Below, in pieces: positions 1-7,752 of a DNA stretch of 64,000 nucleotides; positions within the stretch are counted from its first letter, which is position 1, and each line of letters opens with the position of its first letter. The notes beneath the pieces were generated by a model. That model was not told the DNA's origin and ran no database searches. It saw nothing but the letters and a program-made list of their open reading frames with translations. The translations under genes and the position numbers were made by a program. The stretch spans positions 248,001-312,000 of the forward strand of contig CAVOWL010000005.1 of the NCBI GenBank assembly GCA_963700105.1. The letters are read 5' to 3'. Origin of the DNA: CAVUWL01 sp963700105. GTDB lineage: Bacteria > Actinomycetota > Thermoleophilia > Solirubrobacterales > 70-9.

Positions 1-215
1 CCTGGAAGCAAAACACTTCCCTCGCTTTGGACCTCGGCGGCGAGGTCCGTCTGCAGTCCCATCTCAAGATCGGTCGCCGCAAGGGTGACGCTGCCGCCCG
101 GTTTGGCACTCAGCAGTATTCCCGCCAGAGCCTGGGTCGCCGCCCGGTTGGAAATTGCTCGGGAAATCACCGAGAGCTTGGAAACAAGTTCTTCTCGCTG
201 GCAGGTTAGCTTCAA
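1..215 (-). CDS. dnaN: DNA polymerase III beta sliding clamp, N-terminal part (runs off the window)
   Basis: The beta clamp encircles DNA and tethers the replicative polymerase. Only the first 71 codons are present, and the gene continues past the left edge. The reverse-strand translation begins (M)KLTCQREELVSKLSVISRA and goes on to ILLSAKPGGSVTLAATDLEM, the usual start of DnaN with its first clamp-domain strand. The chosen start is a TTG at 215, because AGAAGG lies 10 nt upstream and the reading matches the family from residue 2; no ATG or GTG is better placed. It follows dnaA in the same direction, the classic dnaA-dnaN order. The identity is secure, the start codon a little less so. Confidence 0.88.
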   Translation of the reverse strand, partial: MKLTCQREELVSKLSVISRAISNRAATQALAGILLSAKPGGSVTLAATDLEMGLQTDLAAEVQSEGSVLLP

Positions 216-351
216 GTGATCAGTGCCTTCTTGAGTGGGATTAGGGCTTGTGGATAAAGCCTTGGTTGCGGGCAATTTGGCTTCAGGTGGCGGTTTGAGG
301 GCTGTGGAAGATGCTGTGGGAAAGAACTGATTCTTGCAGTGCCGTCGGCTG
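216..351. other. oriC: Candidate replication origin (oriC) between dnaA and dnaN
   Basis: This 136-bp gap holds one perfect DnaA box, TGTGGATAA at 249-257 (reverse complement TTATCCACA). Two degenerate boxes in the same orientation lie at 303-311 (TGTGGAAGA) and 315-323 (TGTGGGAAA), each two mismatches from consensus. The flanking genes dnaA and dnaN, and the nearby parAB and parS, fit an origin. The region is short with few boxes, and no clear AT-rich unwinding element is seen, so part of the origin could instead lie in the dnaA-rpmH gap (1693-1874). Confidence 0.6.
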
Positions 352-1692
352 TCAGCTGTTTTCGTTGGCTTGATTGTGGACGGCCGCGCGAAGTTCCGCC
401 ACGCGTCCGGCGAAACCTGAGTCCTCGGCGACGCCGGCTTCGATCCGGCGCAGGGAGTTGATGATCGTCGAGTGGTCACGACCACCATAGAGGCGACCGA
501 TCTGGGGCAGCGAGAGGTCGGTGAGCTCGCGGGTGAGGAAGATCGCCACCCCTCGAGCGCGCACATTGGTGGCGCTCCGACTAGCCCCAACCAGCTCCTC
601 CCGGGAGATCTGATAGGCGTCGGCCACGCGCTGCTGGATCTGGGTGATCGGGGCGGAGCGCTGCGGTTGGGAGAGGGGAATCACTTCGGCGATCAGCTCG
701 GAGCTGAGCGGTCTGGCCATCAGCGATGCGTGGGCGATCACCCGGGTCAGCGCCCCGTGCAGCTGGCGTACGTTGGCATCGGCACGGCGGGCCAGCTCGC
801 CGAGTGCCTGGCGGTCGGCAAATTCGACCCCAGCCTCACCCACCAGGCGCCGTAGAACGGCGAGGCGGGTGGCAAGGTTGGGAGGCTCAACCGCCAGGGT
901 CAGTCCCCACTCGAAGCGGTCGCGAAGCCGCGCCGCGAGGGTGGAGAGCTCGCTGGGGATGCGATCGGCAGAGAGGACAAGCTGGCTGCCCGACTCATAG
1001 AGCGCGTTGAAGGTGTGGAAGAACTCCTCCTCGGTGTGCTGCTTACCCTCAAGGAACTGCACGTCATCGATCAGGAGCACGTCGATGTCTCGGTAGCGGG
1101 CCTTGAAGGCCTCCACCCCAGCTGAGCGCAGGGCGCCGACGAACTCGTTGGTGAATGACTCAGCGGTTGTGTAGCGGACGCTCAGCCCGGGTGCGTTGAT
1201 CGCGAGATAATTGGCGACAGCCACTAGCAGGTGGGTCTTTCCCAGCCCGGGAGGGCCATGGAGAAAGAGGGGGTTATATGCCTCAGAGGGAGCCTCGGCG
1301 ACGGCGAGGGAAGCGGCGTGGGCAAGTCGGTTGCCATCGCCGATCACAAAACGCTCAAAAACGTAGTTCGGGTTGAGCTCGATCTCTACTCGCCCGCTGC
1401 TTGCCTCCGTCTCGGTGCCCGCCGCCGTGAAGCTGACGGCCTGCGTCGGGGCGCCAACGGCGCGCAGCGCCTCACAGATCAGCGAGGAGTAGCGCCTCTC
1501 GACCCAGGCCAGAGCTGCCTTGGGAGCGAGCAGGTAGAGGACGTCGCCCTGAACGCCCACCGCGCGCAGCGGCTCGAGCCAGAGCTTGAAGGTAGAGGCC
1601 GGAAGCGATGCCCGCAGATGGCCCTGCGCTGCCTGCCAAAGGGCGTCAAGGTCAGGTTGAGTCTGGTCATCGGGCACCGGGCGAGCGACCAT
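352..1692 (-). CDS. dnaA: Chromosomal replication initiator DnaA
   Basis: DnaA is the AAA+ ATPase that binds DnaA boxes, melts oriC and recruits the helicase. About 446 residues, normal for the family. An N-terminal DnaA domain (about 15-70) and a short linker lead to the ATPase core, with Walker A GPPGLGKTHL near 146-154 and Walker B LLIDDVQF near 206-213. The C-terminal DNA-binding domain carries the signature GGRDHSTII near 403. The ATG at 1692 is preferred over an in-frame TTG at 1731, since the conserved region starts after it and GAAGG lies about 9 nt upstream; the TTG has no visible ribosome site. It is divergent from rpmH and reads toward dnaN. Confidence 0.97.
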   Translation of the reverse strand: MVARPVPDDQTQPDLDALWQAAQGHLRASLPASTFKLWLEPLRAVGVQGDVLYLLAPKAALAWVERRYSSLICEALRAVGAPTQAVSFTAAGTETEASSGRVEIELNPNYVFERFVIGDGNRLAHAASLAVAEAPSEAYNPLFLHGPPGLGKTHLLVAVANYLAINAPGLSVRYTTAESFTNEFVGALRSAGVEAFKARYRDIDVLLIDDVQFLEGKQHTEEEFFHTFNALYESGSQLVLSADRIPSELSTLAARLRDRFEWGLTLAVEPPNLATRLAVLRRLVGEAGVEFADRQALGELARRADANVRQLHGALTRVIAHASLMARPLSSELIAEVIPLSQPQRSAPITQIQQRVADAYQISREELVGASRSATNVRARGVAIFLTRELTDLSLPQIGRLYGGRDHSTIINSLRRIEAGVAEDSGFAGRVAELRAAVHNQANENS

Positions 1693-1859
1693 AGCGGCGG
1701 CCTTCGGGCAGCCGGGAGAGCTCTTCCGCAAATCCCGGTCAAAAAACCAGCCAGGCAGCGGATCGCGCCCGCTCGCCTCGCGGCGATTGCTCCCATGCGG
1801 CGCCGCTGGCTTCTCCTTTGGCAGCGGCTAGCCCCGGGCCCGGAGCAGCGGCAGCCCCC

Positions 1860-1865
1860 TATACT
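1860..1865 (+). promoter_or_regulatory. Possible -10 box of rpmH
   Basis: TATACT lies 9 nt before the rpmH ATG, and no Shine-Dalgarno sequence is seen between them. A transcript starting about 7 nt after the box would have almost no leader. No good -35 is visible, so this is a suggestion only. Confidence 0.35.
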
Positions 1866-1874
1866 GCTGCCCCG

Positions 1875-2009
1875 ATGAAGCGGACCTATCAGCCTAAGAA
1901 GCGCAAGCGGGCCAAGACGCATGGATTCCGTGCGCGGATGAGCACCCGCGGGGGTCGCGCGATCCTGAATCGACGCCGGCGCAAAGGGCGGAAGCGCCTC
2001 ACTCCCTAA
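1875..2009 (+). CDS. rpmH: Large ribosomal subunit protein bL34
   Basis: A 44-residue, very basic protein starting MKRTYQPKKRKRAKTHGFRA and ending RKGRKRLTP, the textbook bL34 sequence and length. It binds 23S rRNA in the large subunit. An upstream in-frame ATG would add 19 alanine- and proline-rich residues, but the family starts at MKRTYQP. It is the first gene of the origin-proximal plus-strand run, and its stop codon is immediately followed by the rnpA ATG. Confidence 0.98.
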   Translation: MKRTYQPKKRKRAKTHGFRARMSTRGGRAILNRRRRKGRKRLTP

Positions 2010-2378
2010 ATGGCGTCGAAGCGACGCCGCCTCTCGCGCAGCGGTGAGTTTGACCGCGTCTACCGCGACGGCTCATCTCATGCGACCCGCTACCTGGTGC
2101 TCTACAGCTTTCCTCGTCGAGACGAGGAACAAGGCGAGGTCCGGCTCGGCGTCTCGGCAAGCCGCAAGATCGGCGGCGCGGTCGAGCGAAACCGCGCAAA
2201 GCGACTTCTGCGCGAAGCCTTCTGGAGCCTTTCAGAGCAGCCTCCAGACAGCCACGACTTCGTCCTTGTGGCGCGCCCGGAGATCGGTTCCTTGATCGAG
2301 CGGGAGGGCATCGGGGCCGTTCGCAGCAGCATCGAAGAGGCCCTGGCAGGCACCTCCACCGGGCCGCGTTCCACGTGA
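2010..2378 (+). CDS. rnpA: Ribonuclease P protein component
   Basis: The protein subunit of RNase P, which helps the catalytic RNA trim 5' ends of tRNA precursors. 122 residues. The basic N-terminus is followed by RLGVSASRKIGGAVERNRAK (about 45-64), the RNR signature of the family, then a helix LLREAFW and FVLVARPEI. It begins directly after the rpmH stop. Its last codons overlap both the yidD start and a parS-like palindrome, so the C-terminal STGPRST tail is constrained by three functions at once. Confidence 0.96.
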   Translation: MASKRRRLSRSGEFDRVYRDGSSHATRYLVLYSFPRRDEEQGEVRLGVSASRKIGGAVERNRAKRLLREAFWSLSEQPPDSHDFVLVARPEIGSLIEREGIGAVRSSIEEALAGTSTGPRST

Positions 2379-2382
2379 AACG
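2367..2382. promoter_or_regulatory. parS: parS-like centromere site for ParB
   Basis: The 16 bases CGTTCCACGTGAAACG match the bacterial parS consensus (TGTTTCACGTGAAACA) at 13 of 16 positions. The inner 14 bases are GTTCCACGTGAAAC, one base from the perfect palindrome. It lies across the rnpA stop codon and the yidD GTG start, about 3 kb from parAB and 2 kb from the candidate oriC. Origin-proximal placement inside coding sequence is common for parS. Confidence 0.82.
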
Positions 2383-2647
2383 CGTCCTGCTCGGTTCGAT
2401 CCGCAGCTACCGTCGCTGGCTTTCGCCGGCACTGCGGCGGCGCTGTCGCTACGAGCCCAGCTGCTCCGCCTACGCCCTGGCCGCGATCGATCGCTTCGGG
2501 GTGATCAGGGGTCTCGTGCTGGGCGGCTGGCGACTGCTTCGCTGTAACCCACTCAGCCACGGGGGCTTTGACCCAATTCCCGAGCACTTCACGCTTCGGG
2601 TCGCGCCGGTCGATCCAGCCGAGTACCACGGCGAGGTGCGGCTGTGA
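2375..2647 (+). CDS. yidD: Membrane protein insertion efficiency factor YidD
   Basis: A small membrane-associated protein thought to assist YidC-mediated insertion. 90 residues. The family core is clear: YRRWLSPALRRRCRYEPSCS (about 12-31) with the CxYxPSCS-type motif, then YALAAIDRFG, GGWRLLRCNPLSHGGFDPIP. GTG start inside the end of rnpA (4-nt overlap), with the stop overlapping the yidC GTG. The gene order rnpA-yidD-yidC is standard. The start codon also forms part of the parS palindrome. Confidence 0.95.
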   Translation: MKRVLLGSIRSYRRWLSPALRRRCRYEPSCSAYALAAIDRFGVIRGLVLGGWRLLRCNPLSHGGFDPIPEHFTLRVAPVDPAEYHGEVRL

Positions 2648-3396
2648 TCCCCGAGGCGAACATCCTTCAGCCGCTGATCGATATCGCCAACTCGGTCCTC
2701 AAGTTCTTCCACGACAACGCCGGGCTGAGTTGGGGCATGTCGATCATCGCGCTGACCGTTTGCACCAGGGCCGTGCTGATTCCGCTCACCTACAAACAGC
2801 TGAAGGGGATGCGGGCGCTGCAGGCGCTGCAGCCCCAGATCAAAGAGATCCAGGCGAAATACAAGAACGACAAACAGCGCATGCAGCAGGAAATGATGAA
2901 TTTCTACAAAGAGAACAAAGTCAACCCTTTTGCCTCCTGCATCCCCCTGGTCGCCCAGCTACCGGTTTTCATCACCCTCTTTTACGTCCTCCGCCACGAG
3001 CTGCCCGCAGACATCGGCTGTAACGCCGGAGAATGCGGCAGCCAGGCCTCCTTCCTGTTTATCCCCGACCTGACCGCGAAGGCAACGGGAAGCGTGCTGA
3101 TCGTCTTGCTGATCCTCTACGTCGGCACGCAGCTGATCTCAGGAATGATGATGTCGGTCACCGCAGACAAAAGCCAGCGAATGATGATGTTTGCCCTGCC
3201 GCTGATCTTCGTCCCCTTCGTGATCAACTTTCCGGCAGGCCTGGTCCTTTACTGGATCACCACGAACATCTGGACGATCGGCCAGCAGTACACGATCCAG
3301 CGCATAATCCCGGCACCCAAGATACCGACGGCAGCCGAGGTGGCCGCTGCAAAACCACCTCCGCCGCCGCCCAAAAAAAAGAAGAAGCGGCGATAG
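2644..3396 (+). CDS. yidC: Membrane protein insertase YidC (Oxa1 type)
   Basis: Inserts and folds inner-membrane proteins, with or without SecYEG. 250 residues, the short Gram-positive form without the large periplasmic domain. The first segment is near 25-45, followed by a charged coiled hairpin (QALQPQIKEIQAKYKNDKQR, about 59-78) and the membrane helices NPFASCIPLVAQLPVFITLF, VLIVLLILYVG and the last pair near 175-205. The tail ends in KPPPPPPKKKKKRR, typical of a ribosome-binding basic tail. GTG start overlapping the yidD stop. Unlike most Gram-positive forms, no lipobox is obvious. Confidence 0.95.
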   Translation: MIPEANILQPLIDIANSVLKFFHDNAGLSWGMSIIALTVCTRAVLIPLTYKQLKGMRALQALQPQIKEIQAKYKNDKQRMQQEMMNFYKENKVNPFASCIPLVAQLPVFITLFYVLRHELPADIGCNAGECGSQASFLFIPDLTAKATGSVLIVLLILYVGTQLISGMMMSVTADKSQRMMMFALPLIFVPFVINFPAGLVLYWITTNIWTIGQQYTIQRIIPAPKIPTAAEVAAAKPPPPPPKKKKKRR

Positions 3397-3887
3397 TGGA
3401 GTCCGTGACCGAGACCAGCGATTGGCCAGAGCAGCCAGCCGAGCGGATCAGAGAGCTGGTCGAAGGGGTGCTTGACGAGCTCGACCTCGACGGTGAGGTC
3501 GAGATCAACGAGGACGATCAGCGGATCGAGGCGGTCGTGGAGGGCGGCGAGGACTACGGCTTGCTGATCGGAAAAAGGGGGCAGACGATCGACGCCCTGC
3601 AGTTGCTCTGCTACCAGGCGGCGTTTCGGGGGATGCGGGAGCGAAAGCGGGTCGTCGTAGACGTCGCTGGCTATCGCAAGCGCCGCCGCGAGACGCTGGA
3701 GTCGCGCGCCGATCGAGCCGCCGAGCAGGCGCTGAACAGCAATCGCGCCGTGGAGATGGACCCGATGAGCGCCCAGGAGCGCCGTGTGGTTCACGAGCGA
3801 CTCAAGGAGCGAGCGGGCGTGGAGACCTACAGCGAGGGCGATGAGCCCCGTCGCTGCATCGTGGTCGCACCGCTCGTCTCGGAGTGA
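3396..3887 (+). CDS. khpB: RNA-binding protein KhpB (Jag/SpoIIIJ-associated), KH and R3H domains
   Basis: An RNA-binding protein usually encoded next to yidC, linked in other bacteria to cell-wall and division control. 163 residues from the GTG that shares its G with the yidC TAG stop. A KH-like domain has the GxxG loop in GLLIGKRGQTIDALQLL (about 53-69). An R3H domain follows (RRVVHERLKE, about 129-138). The N-terminal Jag_N domain of Firmicute proteins is absent; in its place is a short acidic stretch. A GTG three codons later is an alternative start. The stop overlaps rsmG by 4 nt. Confidence 0.9.
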   Translation: MESVTETSDWPEQPAERIRELVEGVLDELDLDGEVEINEDDQRIEAVVEGGEDYGLLIGKRGQTIDALQLLCYQAAFRGMRERKRVVVDVAGYRKRRRETLESRADRAAEQALNSNRAVEMDPMSAQERRVVHERLKERAGVETYSEGDEPRRCIVVAPLVSE

Positions 3888-4567
3888 GCTCGGACCGAGC
3901 TGCGGCTGAGCTTTCGGGCGAATCGCGGGCGGCCCTGCAGAAGATCCTTGGCCTGCTCGCTGAAGAGAATGCCTCGGTCAGCTCGATCAGCGATCAACGA
4001 GCCTGGCGGGTGCACGTGCTCGATAGCCTCAGCGCTCTGCAGGTGGTCGAGCTACGCGATGCACGACGGATCGCCGACATCGGCTCAGGGGCGGGGTTTC
4101 CCGGACTCGTCCTGGCGCTGGCGCTTCCCCGCGCCGAGCTTGATCTGATCGAGTCGGTGCGGCGCAAGTGCGAATTCATCGCCCGCGCAATCGAGGCGGC
4201 CGCGATCAACAATGCCCACCCTCTCAACCTCCGCTCGGAGGAGTGGGCGAGCGGGGCGGGGCGGGAGCACTACACGGCGGTGACCGCGCGCGCGGTGGGC
4301 AGGTTGGCAACGCTCGCCGAGCTAGCCTCGCCGCTCTTGGAAGAGGGCGGCTTCTTGCTCGCCTGGAAGGGCCACCGCGATCTCGAAGAGGAGGCGCAGC
4401 TTGCTCGCGCATCGGCGCAGCTGGGGATGGAATCGGAGCGGGTCTTGCGGGTGCCACCCGCTCCCGGCGCCCGGTTTCGGCACCTCCACCTGATTCGGAA
4501 GATCGGTCCGACCCCGTCCGGCCTACCGCGTCGGCCGGGGATGGCGAAGAAGCGCCCCCGGGGCTGA
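3884..4567 (+). CDS. rsmG: 16S rRNA (guanine-N7) methyltransferase RsmG
   Basis: Uses S-adenosylmethionine to methylate G527 of 16S rRNA. 227 residues. The N-terminal helices include RAWRVHVLDSLSAL (about 40-53, the family HxxDSL motif). The SAM-binding loop is IADIGSGAGFPGLVLAL (about 63-79), followed by LDLIESVRRKCEFI. A basic extension ends the protein (RRPGMAKKRPRG). GTG start in a 4-nt overlap with khpB, so translation is probably coupled. Position between khpB and parA is standard near bacterial origins. Confidence 0.95.
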   Translation: MSSDRAAAELSGESRAALQKILGLLAEENASVSSISDQRAWRVHVLDSLSALQVVELRDARRIADIGSGAGFPGLVLALALPRAELDLIESVRRKCEFIARAIEAAAINNAHPLNLRSEEWASGAGREHYTAVTARAVGRLATLAELASPLLEEGGFLLAWKGHRDLEEEAQLARASAQLGMESERVLRVPPAPGARFRHLHLIRKIGPTPSGLPRRPGMAKKRPRG

Positions 4568-4569
4568 AA

Positions 4570-4575
4570 TAGGCT
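4570..4575 (+). promoter_or_regulatory. Possible -10 box of parA (leaderless layout)
   Basis: TAGGCT lies 7 nt before the parA ATG, with no Shine-Dalgarno sequence between. Same layout as several other operon-first genes in this window. Confidence 0.45.
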
Positions 4576-4582
4576 GCTCGCG

Positions 4583-5341
4583 ATGGGTGTCGTCTACGCG
4601 ATCGCGAACCAAAAGGGGGGTGTGGGTAAGACAACCACCGCCGTCAACCTTGCCGCCTGCGCCGCCGCCGCCGGCTCGCAGACGCTGCTGGTCGATCTCG
4701 ATCCCCAGTGCAATGCGACGGTCGCCCTGGGAATCGATCGCGACCTGCATCCCTCGAGCTATGACTGCCTGAGCGGTGAGGTCTCGGTAGCAACGGCCGC
4801 CCGCCCCGCTGGACCCGACAATCTCTGGCTTGTCCCGGCCAATCGCGATCTGGCCGGAGCGGCGGTTGAGCTGCCGCGCATTGAGGGATCCGAGCGTCGC
4901 CTTCGCGAGCGGCTCGGCCCAGTTCGGGAGCGCTTCGCACTCACCCTTCTCGACTGTCCCCCCTCGCTGGGCCCGGTCAGCATCAACGCCCTGACGGCCG
5001 CCGACCGCTTGATTGTTCCCGTCCAAGCCGAGTACCTCGCGCTGGAGGGTCTGGTCCAGTTCCTCGAGACGCTAGGACTGATCCGCCGCGAGCTAAATCC
5101 TGCCCTCGCGATCGCTGGTCTTGTGATCACGATGCACGATGAGCGCACTCGCCTCGCTCGCGATGTTGAGGGGGAGCTGCGCGAGCACTTCCCGGGGATG
5201 GTGTTTAAGACGGTGATTCCCCGCAGCGTCAGAGTCGCCGAGTCGCCGAGCTATGGTCTGCCGGTGACCGAGCACGCACCCACCTCACGCGCCTCGGAGG
5301 CCTACCGCGCCCTCGCCAAGGAGGTGCTGAGCCGTGGCTAG
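4583..5341 (+). CDS. parA: Chromosome-partitioning ATPase ParA (Soj)
   Basis: Walker-type ATPase that binds DNA non-specifically and moves ParB-parS complexes during chromosome segregation. 252 residues. The deviant Walker A motif is NQKGGVGKTTTAVNLA (about 9-24), with the signature lysine in KGGVGKTT. LLVDLDPQCNAT follows (about 35-46) and Walker B-like LTLLDCPPS near 120-128. It overlaps parB by 8 nt. Closeness to the origin, parB and a parS site points to the chromosomal rather than a plasmid system. Confidence 0.96.
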   Translation: MGVVYAIANQKGGVGKTTTAVNLAACAAAAGSQTLLVDLDPQCNATVALGIDRDLHPSSYDCLSGEVSVATAARPAGPDNLWLVPANRDLAGAAVELPRIEGSERRLRERLGPVRERFALTLLDCPPSLGPVSINALTAADRLIVPVQAEYLALEGLVQFLETLGLIRRELNPALAIAGLVITMHDERTRLARDVEGELREHFPGMVFKTVIPRSVRVAESPSYGLPVTEHAPTSRASEAYRALAKEVLSRG

Positions 5342-6206
5342 TCCGGCGCGGCGCGGAATCGGGCGCGGATTATCGGCAATTCTGCCCGAAACGGCGTCGG
5401 CGGAGGCCGGCGAGCTGCGCGAACTGCCGGTTGAGGCGATCCGGCCCAATCCGAATCAACCGCGCAGCAGCTTCGACCCCGAGGCGCTGGCCGGCCTCGC
5501 CGCCTCGATTGAGGCCAGCGGGGTCGTGCAGCCGCTACTCGTCCGGCCCCTCCCCGACGGGGGCTATGAGCTCGTCGCTGGCGAGCGGCGCTGGCGAGCG
5601 GCCCAGCAGGCTGGTCTGACCCTGGTGCCCGCGGTCGTTCGCGACTCCAAGGCGGCCGAGCGACTGGAGGCGGCGGTGATCGAGAACATGGTTCGGGAGG
5701 ATCTGAATCCGATCGATGAGGCCCGTGCCTGCTGCATGCTGATCGAGGATCTCGGGCTCTCCAAAGAGGACCTCGCCCGGCGCCTCGGCCGCAGCCGCCC
5801 GGCAGTCTCCAATCTGATCCGCCTGCTGGACCTTCCCGAGGAGGCCCTCACCCTGCTTGAGTCCGGTCAGCTCAGCGAGGGACACGGCCGCGCGCTGCTC
5901 GCCGCTCGGGGAAACGACGTTCGCCGCCGCCTCGCTCGCGATGCGGTGCGGGCGGGGTGGTCGGTGCGGGAGGTCGAGAACCGTGCCAAGCTGGCTAGCC
6001 AGCCAAAAGAGGGGGGCCGAAGGCGCCGGGCGCCGGGCGCCGAGGCGCTCGCGGCCCTCCGTGATGCCGGTGATCGACTGGAGTCCGTCCTTGGCCACGA
6101 GGTGAGAATTCGCCAGCGCGGTGGGGCACTGGCGGCGGAGATTCACTTCGAGGACATCGACGAGGCGCTGGCTTTGGCCCGCCGCCTCGAGCCCCAGAAT
6201 GGCTGA
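5334..6206 (+). CDS. parB: Chromosome-partitioning protein ParB (Spo0J)
   Basis: Binds parS, spreads along DNA as a CTP-dependent clamp and loads SMC. 290 residues. Basic N-terminus with GIGRGLSAILPE; CTPase/ParB N-domain with NPNQPR (about 39-44) and the arginine-rich ELVAGERRWRAAQQAG (about 80-95), then ENMVREDLNPIDEA. The helix-turn-helix lies near 140-165 (LARRLGRSRPAVSNLIRLL), followed by the C-terminal dimerisation region. GTG start inside the end of parA. The substrate site is the parS-like sequence at 2367-2382. Confidence 0.96.
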   Translation: MASPARRGIGRGLSAILPETASAEAGELRELPVEAIRPNPNQPRSSFDPEALAGLAASIEASGVVQPLLVRPLPDGGYELVAGERRWRAAQQAGLTLVPAVVRDSKAAERLEAAVIENMVREDLNPIDEARACCMLIEDLGLSKEDLARRLGRSRPAVSNLIRLLDLPEEALTLLESGQLSEGHGRALLAARGNDVRRRLARDAVRAGWSVREVENRAKLASQPKEGGRRRRAPGAEALAALRDAGDRLESVLGHEVRIRQRGGALAAEIHFEDIDEALALARRLEPQNG

Positions 6207-6254
6207 GCGGTCTCGCCTGACGCCGCAGTCCGGCCGCTATCATCGCGACAATCC

Positions 6255-6328
<74 letters not shown>

Positions 6329-6331
6329 CTC

Positions 6332-6826
6332 GTGCAGCAGATGCAGATCTACGGCGTCAGCTTCGATATGGTCGGCAAGCAGCCGATCGTCTTGCTGAAG
6401 ACGGTTGACGGAAACAAATTCCTACCGATCTGGATCGGGCATCCGGAGGCGGCCGCAATTCTGATGAAGCTGCAGGGCGCTTCGACACCGCGCCCGATGA
6501 CCCACGACCTGCTCTCAGACCTAATCGAGCAGCTCGACGCCAAGTGCGAGCGGGTCTCCGTCACGGAGCTGCGCGACAACACCTTCTACGCTTCGATCAC
6601 GGTCTCGGTAAATGGAGCCGAGATGGAGATTGACTCTCGTCCCTCCGATGCGCTGGCGCTCGCGGTTCGGGTCTCGGCTCCGATTTTTGCCGCCGAGGAG
6701 GTGATCGAGGAGTCGGCGATCGAGTTCGAACATGAGGTCGAGGACACCGAGGAGGTTGTGGATAAGTTCAAGGAGTTCCTCGACGAGGTTTCACCTGAGG
6801 ATTTTGCCCAGGGGGAGGATTCCTAG
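6332..6826 (+). CDS. Bifunctional nuclease (BFN/DUF151) family protein
   Basis: Member of the DUF151 family, named for a plant protein with RNase and DNase activity; the bacterial role is poorly defined. 164 residues from GTG 6332; an in-frame ATG at 6341 would make 161. Family landmarks are YGVSFDMVGKQPIVLLK (about 7-23), FLPIWIGHPEAAAI (about 30-43) with the conserved IG...EA, RPMTHDLL (about 54-61), and SRPSDALALAVR (about 104-115), where the SDAL motif is typical. An acidic tail follows. The stop overlaps the convergent ddl stop by 3 nt, and the start is only 4 nt past the tRNA, so it may be co-transcribed with it. Confidence 0.88.
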   Translation: MQQMQIYGVSFDMVGKQPIVLLKTVDGNKFLPIWIGHPEAAAILMKLQGASTPRPMTHDLLSDLIEQLDAKCERVSVTELRDNTFYASITVSVNGAEMEIDSRPSDALALAVRVSAPIFAAEEVIEESAIEFEHEVEDTEEVVDKFKEFLDEVSPEDFAQGEDS

Positions 6827-7752
6827 GCGGCGCCCGCCGGTGCTAGGGCGAGGTCAAGGATCCTCTCGACAAGGTCCTCAAAGGAGAGGCCGGCGGCCTC
6901 GGCAGCCTGGGGCAGGAGGCTGGTGTCGGTGAGTCCGGGAATCGCGTTGACCTCGAGTACCTCGACACCCTGCTCGCCGAGAATCAGGTCAACTCGAGCG
7001 AAACCGCTGGCGCCCAGCGCCGCATAGGCGCCCAGCGCAGCTGTGGTGACCGCGGCCGGTTCATCCAACTGTGCCGGGCAGACGAACTCGGTGCGCCCGA
7101 TCGCGTAGCGCGCCTCGAAGTCATATCGATCGCCGCCCGCCGGGATCGCCTCGACGATTGGAAGCGGTTGGCCACCGAGCACGCTGACGGCGAGCTCGCG
7201 GCCATCGATGAAGCGCTCCAAGAGCACGCGGCTGTCGTAGCTGAAGGCCGAAATCAGCGCCGCCGGAACTTCGTCTCGGCTGGCGGCAAACTTAACGCCG
7301 AGGGCCGAGCCCCCGCGACTCGGCTTAACTACAAGCGGAAACTCAAGCCGTCGCTCGATTCCGCCGAGTGCATCGGCTGCCCCAAGCTCACGGAAGGCTG
7401 TCTCGTTGAAGGCAAACCAATCCGGCGTCGGGATCCCAGCCTCGCGCAGCGCATGCTTGGCGAGGACCTTGTCGATGCAGCGCGCGCAGGCGGCAACGCC
7501 GGGACCGGTGAAGGGGATGCCGAGGATCTCAAGTAACTCCTGAGCTGTGCCGTCCTCGCCCCCGGGCCCGTGCATGGCGACGAAGGCCACGTCGGGGCGC
7601 TCCGCGCTCAGCCGCCTGACGAGATCGATCCCGACATCGAGCGCCAGGACCTGATGCCCGAGCCGTCGCAGTGCATCCTCGACCCGAGCTGCCGATCGCA
7701 GCGAAACCCCCCGCTCCAGCGAACGCCCCCCCTTAAGCACTGCCACCTTCAC
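6823..7752 (-). CDS. ddl: D-alanine--D-alanine ligase
   Basis: ATP-grasp enzyme that joins two D-alanines for peptidoglycan precursors. 309 residues. The N-terminal domain has the KGGRSLERGVSLRSA loop (about 7-21), where LERGVS replaces the more common SxEHEVS. HGPGGEDGTAQELLE near 60-74 is the family signature. The ATP-grasp core has PLVVKPSRGGSALGV (about 138-152), and the metal-binding end EVLEVNAIPGLTDTSLLP (about 266-283). GTG start in a 4-nt overlap with the upstream aminotransferase, so the two are probably one operon. The stop overlaps the convergent DUF151 gene. Confidence 0.95.
   Translation of the reverse strand: MKVAVLKGGRSLERGVSLRSAARVEDALRRLGHQVLALDVGIDLVRRLSAERPDVAFVAMHGPGGEDGTAQELLEILGIPFTGPGVAACARCIDKVLAKHALREAGIPTPDWFAFNETAFRELGAADALGGIERRLEFPLVVKPSRGGSALGVKFAASRDEVPAALISAFSYDSRVLLERFIDGRELAVSVLGGQPLPIVEAIPAGGDRYDFEARYAIGRTEFVCPAQLDEPAAVTTAALGAYAALGASGFARVDLILGEQGVEVLEVNAIPGLTDTSLLPQAAEAAGLSFEDLVERILDLALAPAGAA

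Noticed and set aside
1693..1731. An upstream TTG start for dnaA (adding 13 residues).
   Set aside because: No ribosome site, and the added residues are not part of the DnaA domain. The ATG at 1692 is more likely.
4005..4018. A second CACGTG sequence (in rsmG), considered as another parS.
   Set aside because: Only the central six bases match, and the flanks differ from GTTTCACGTGAAAC at most positions.
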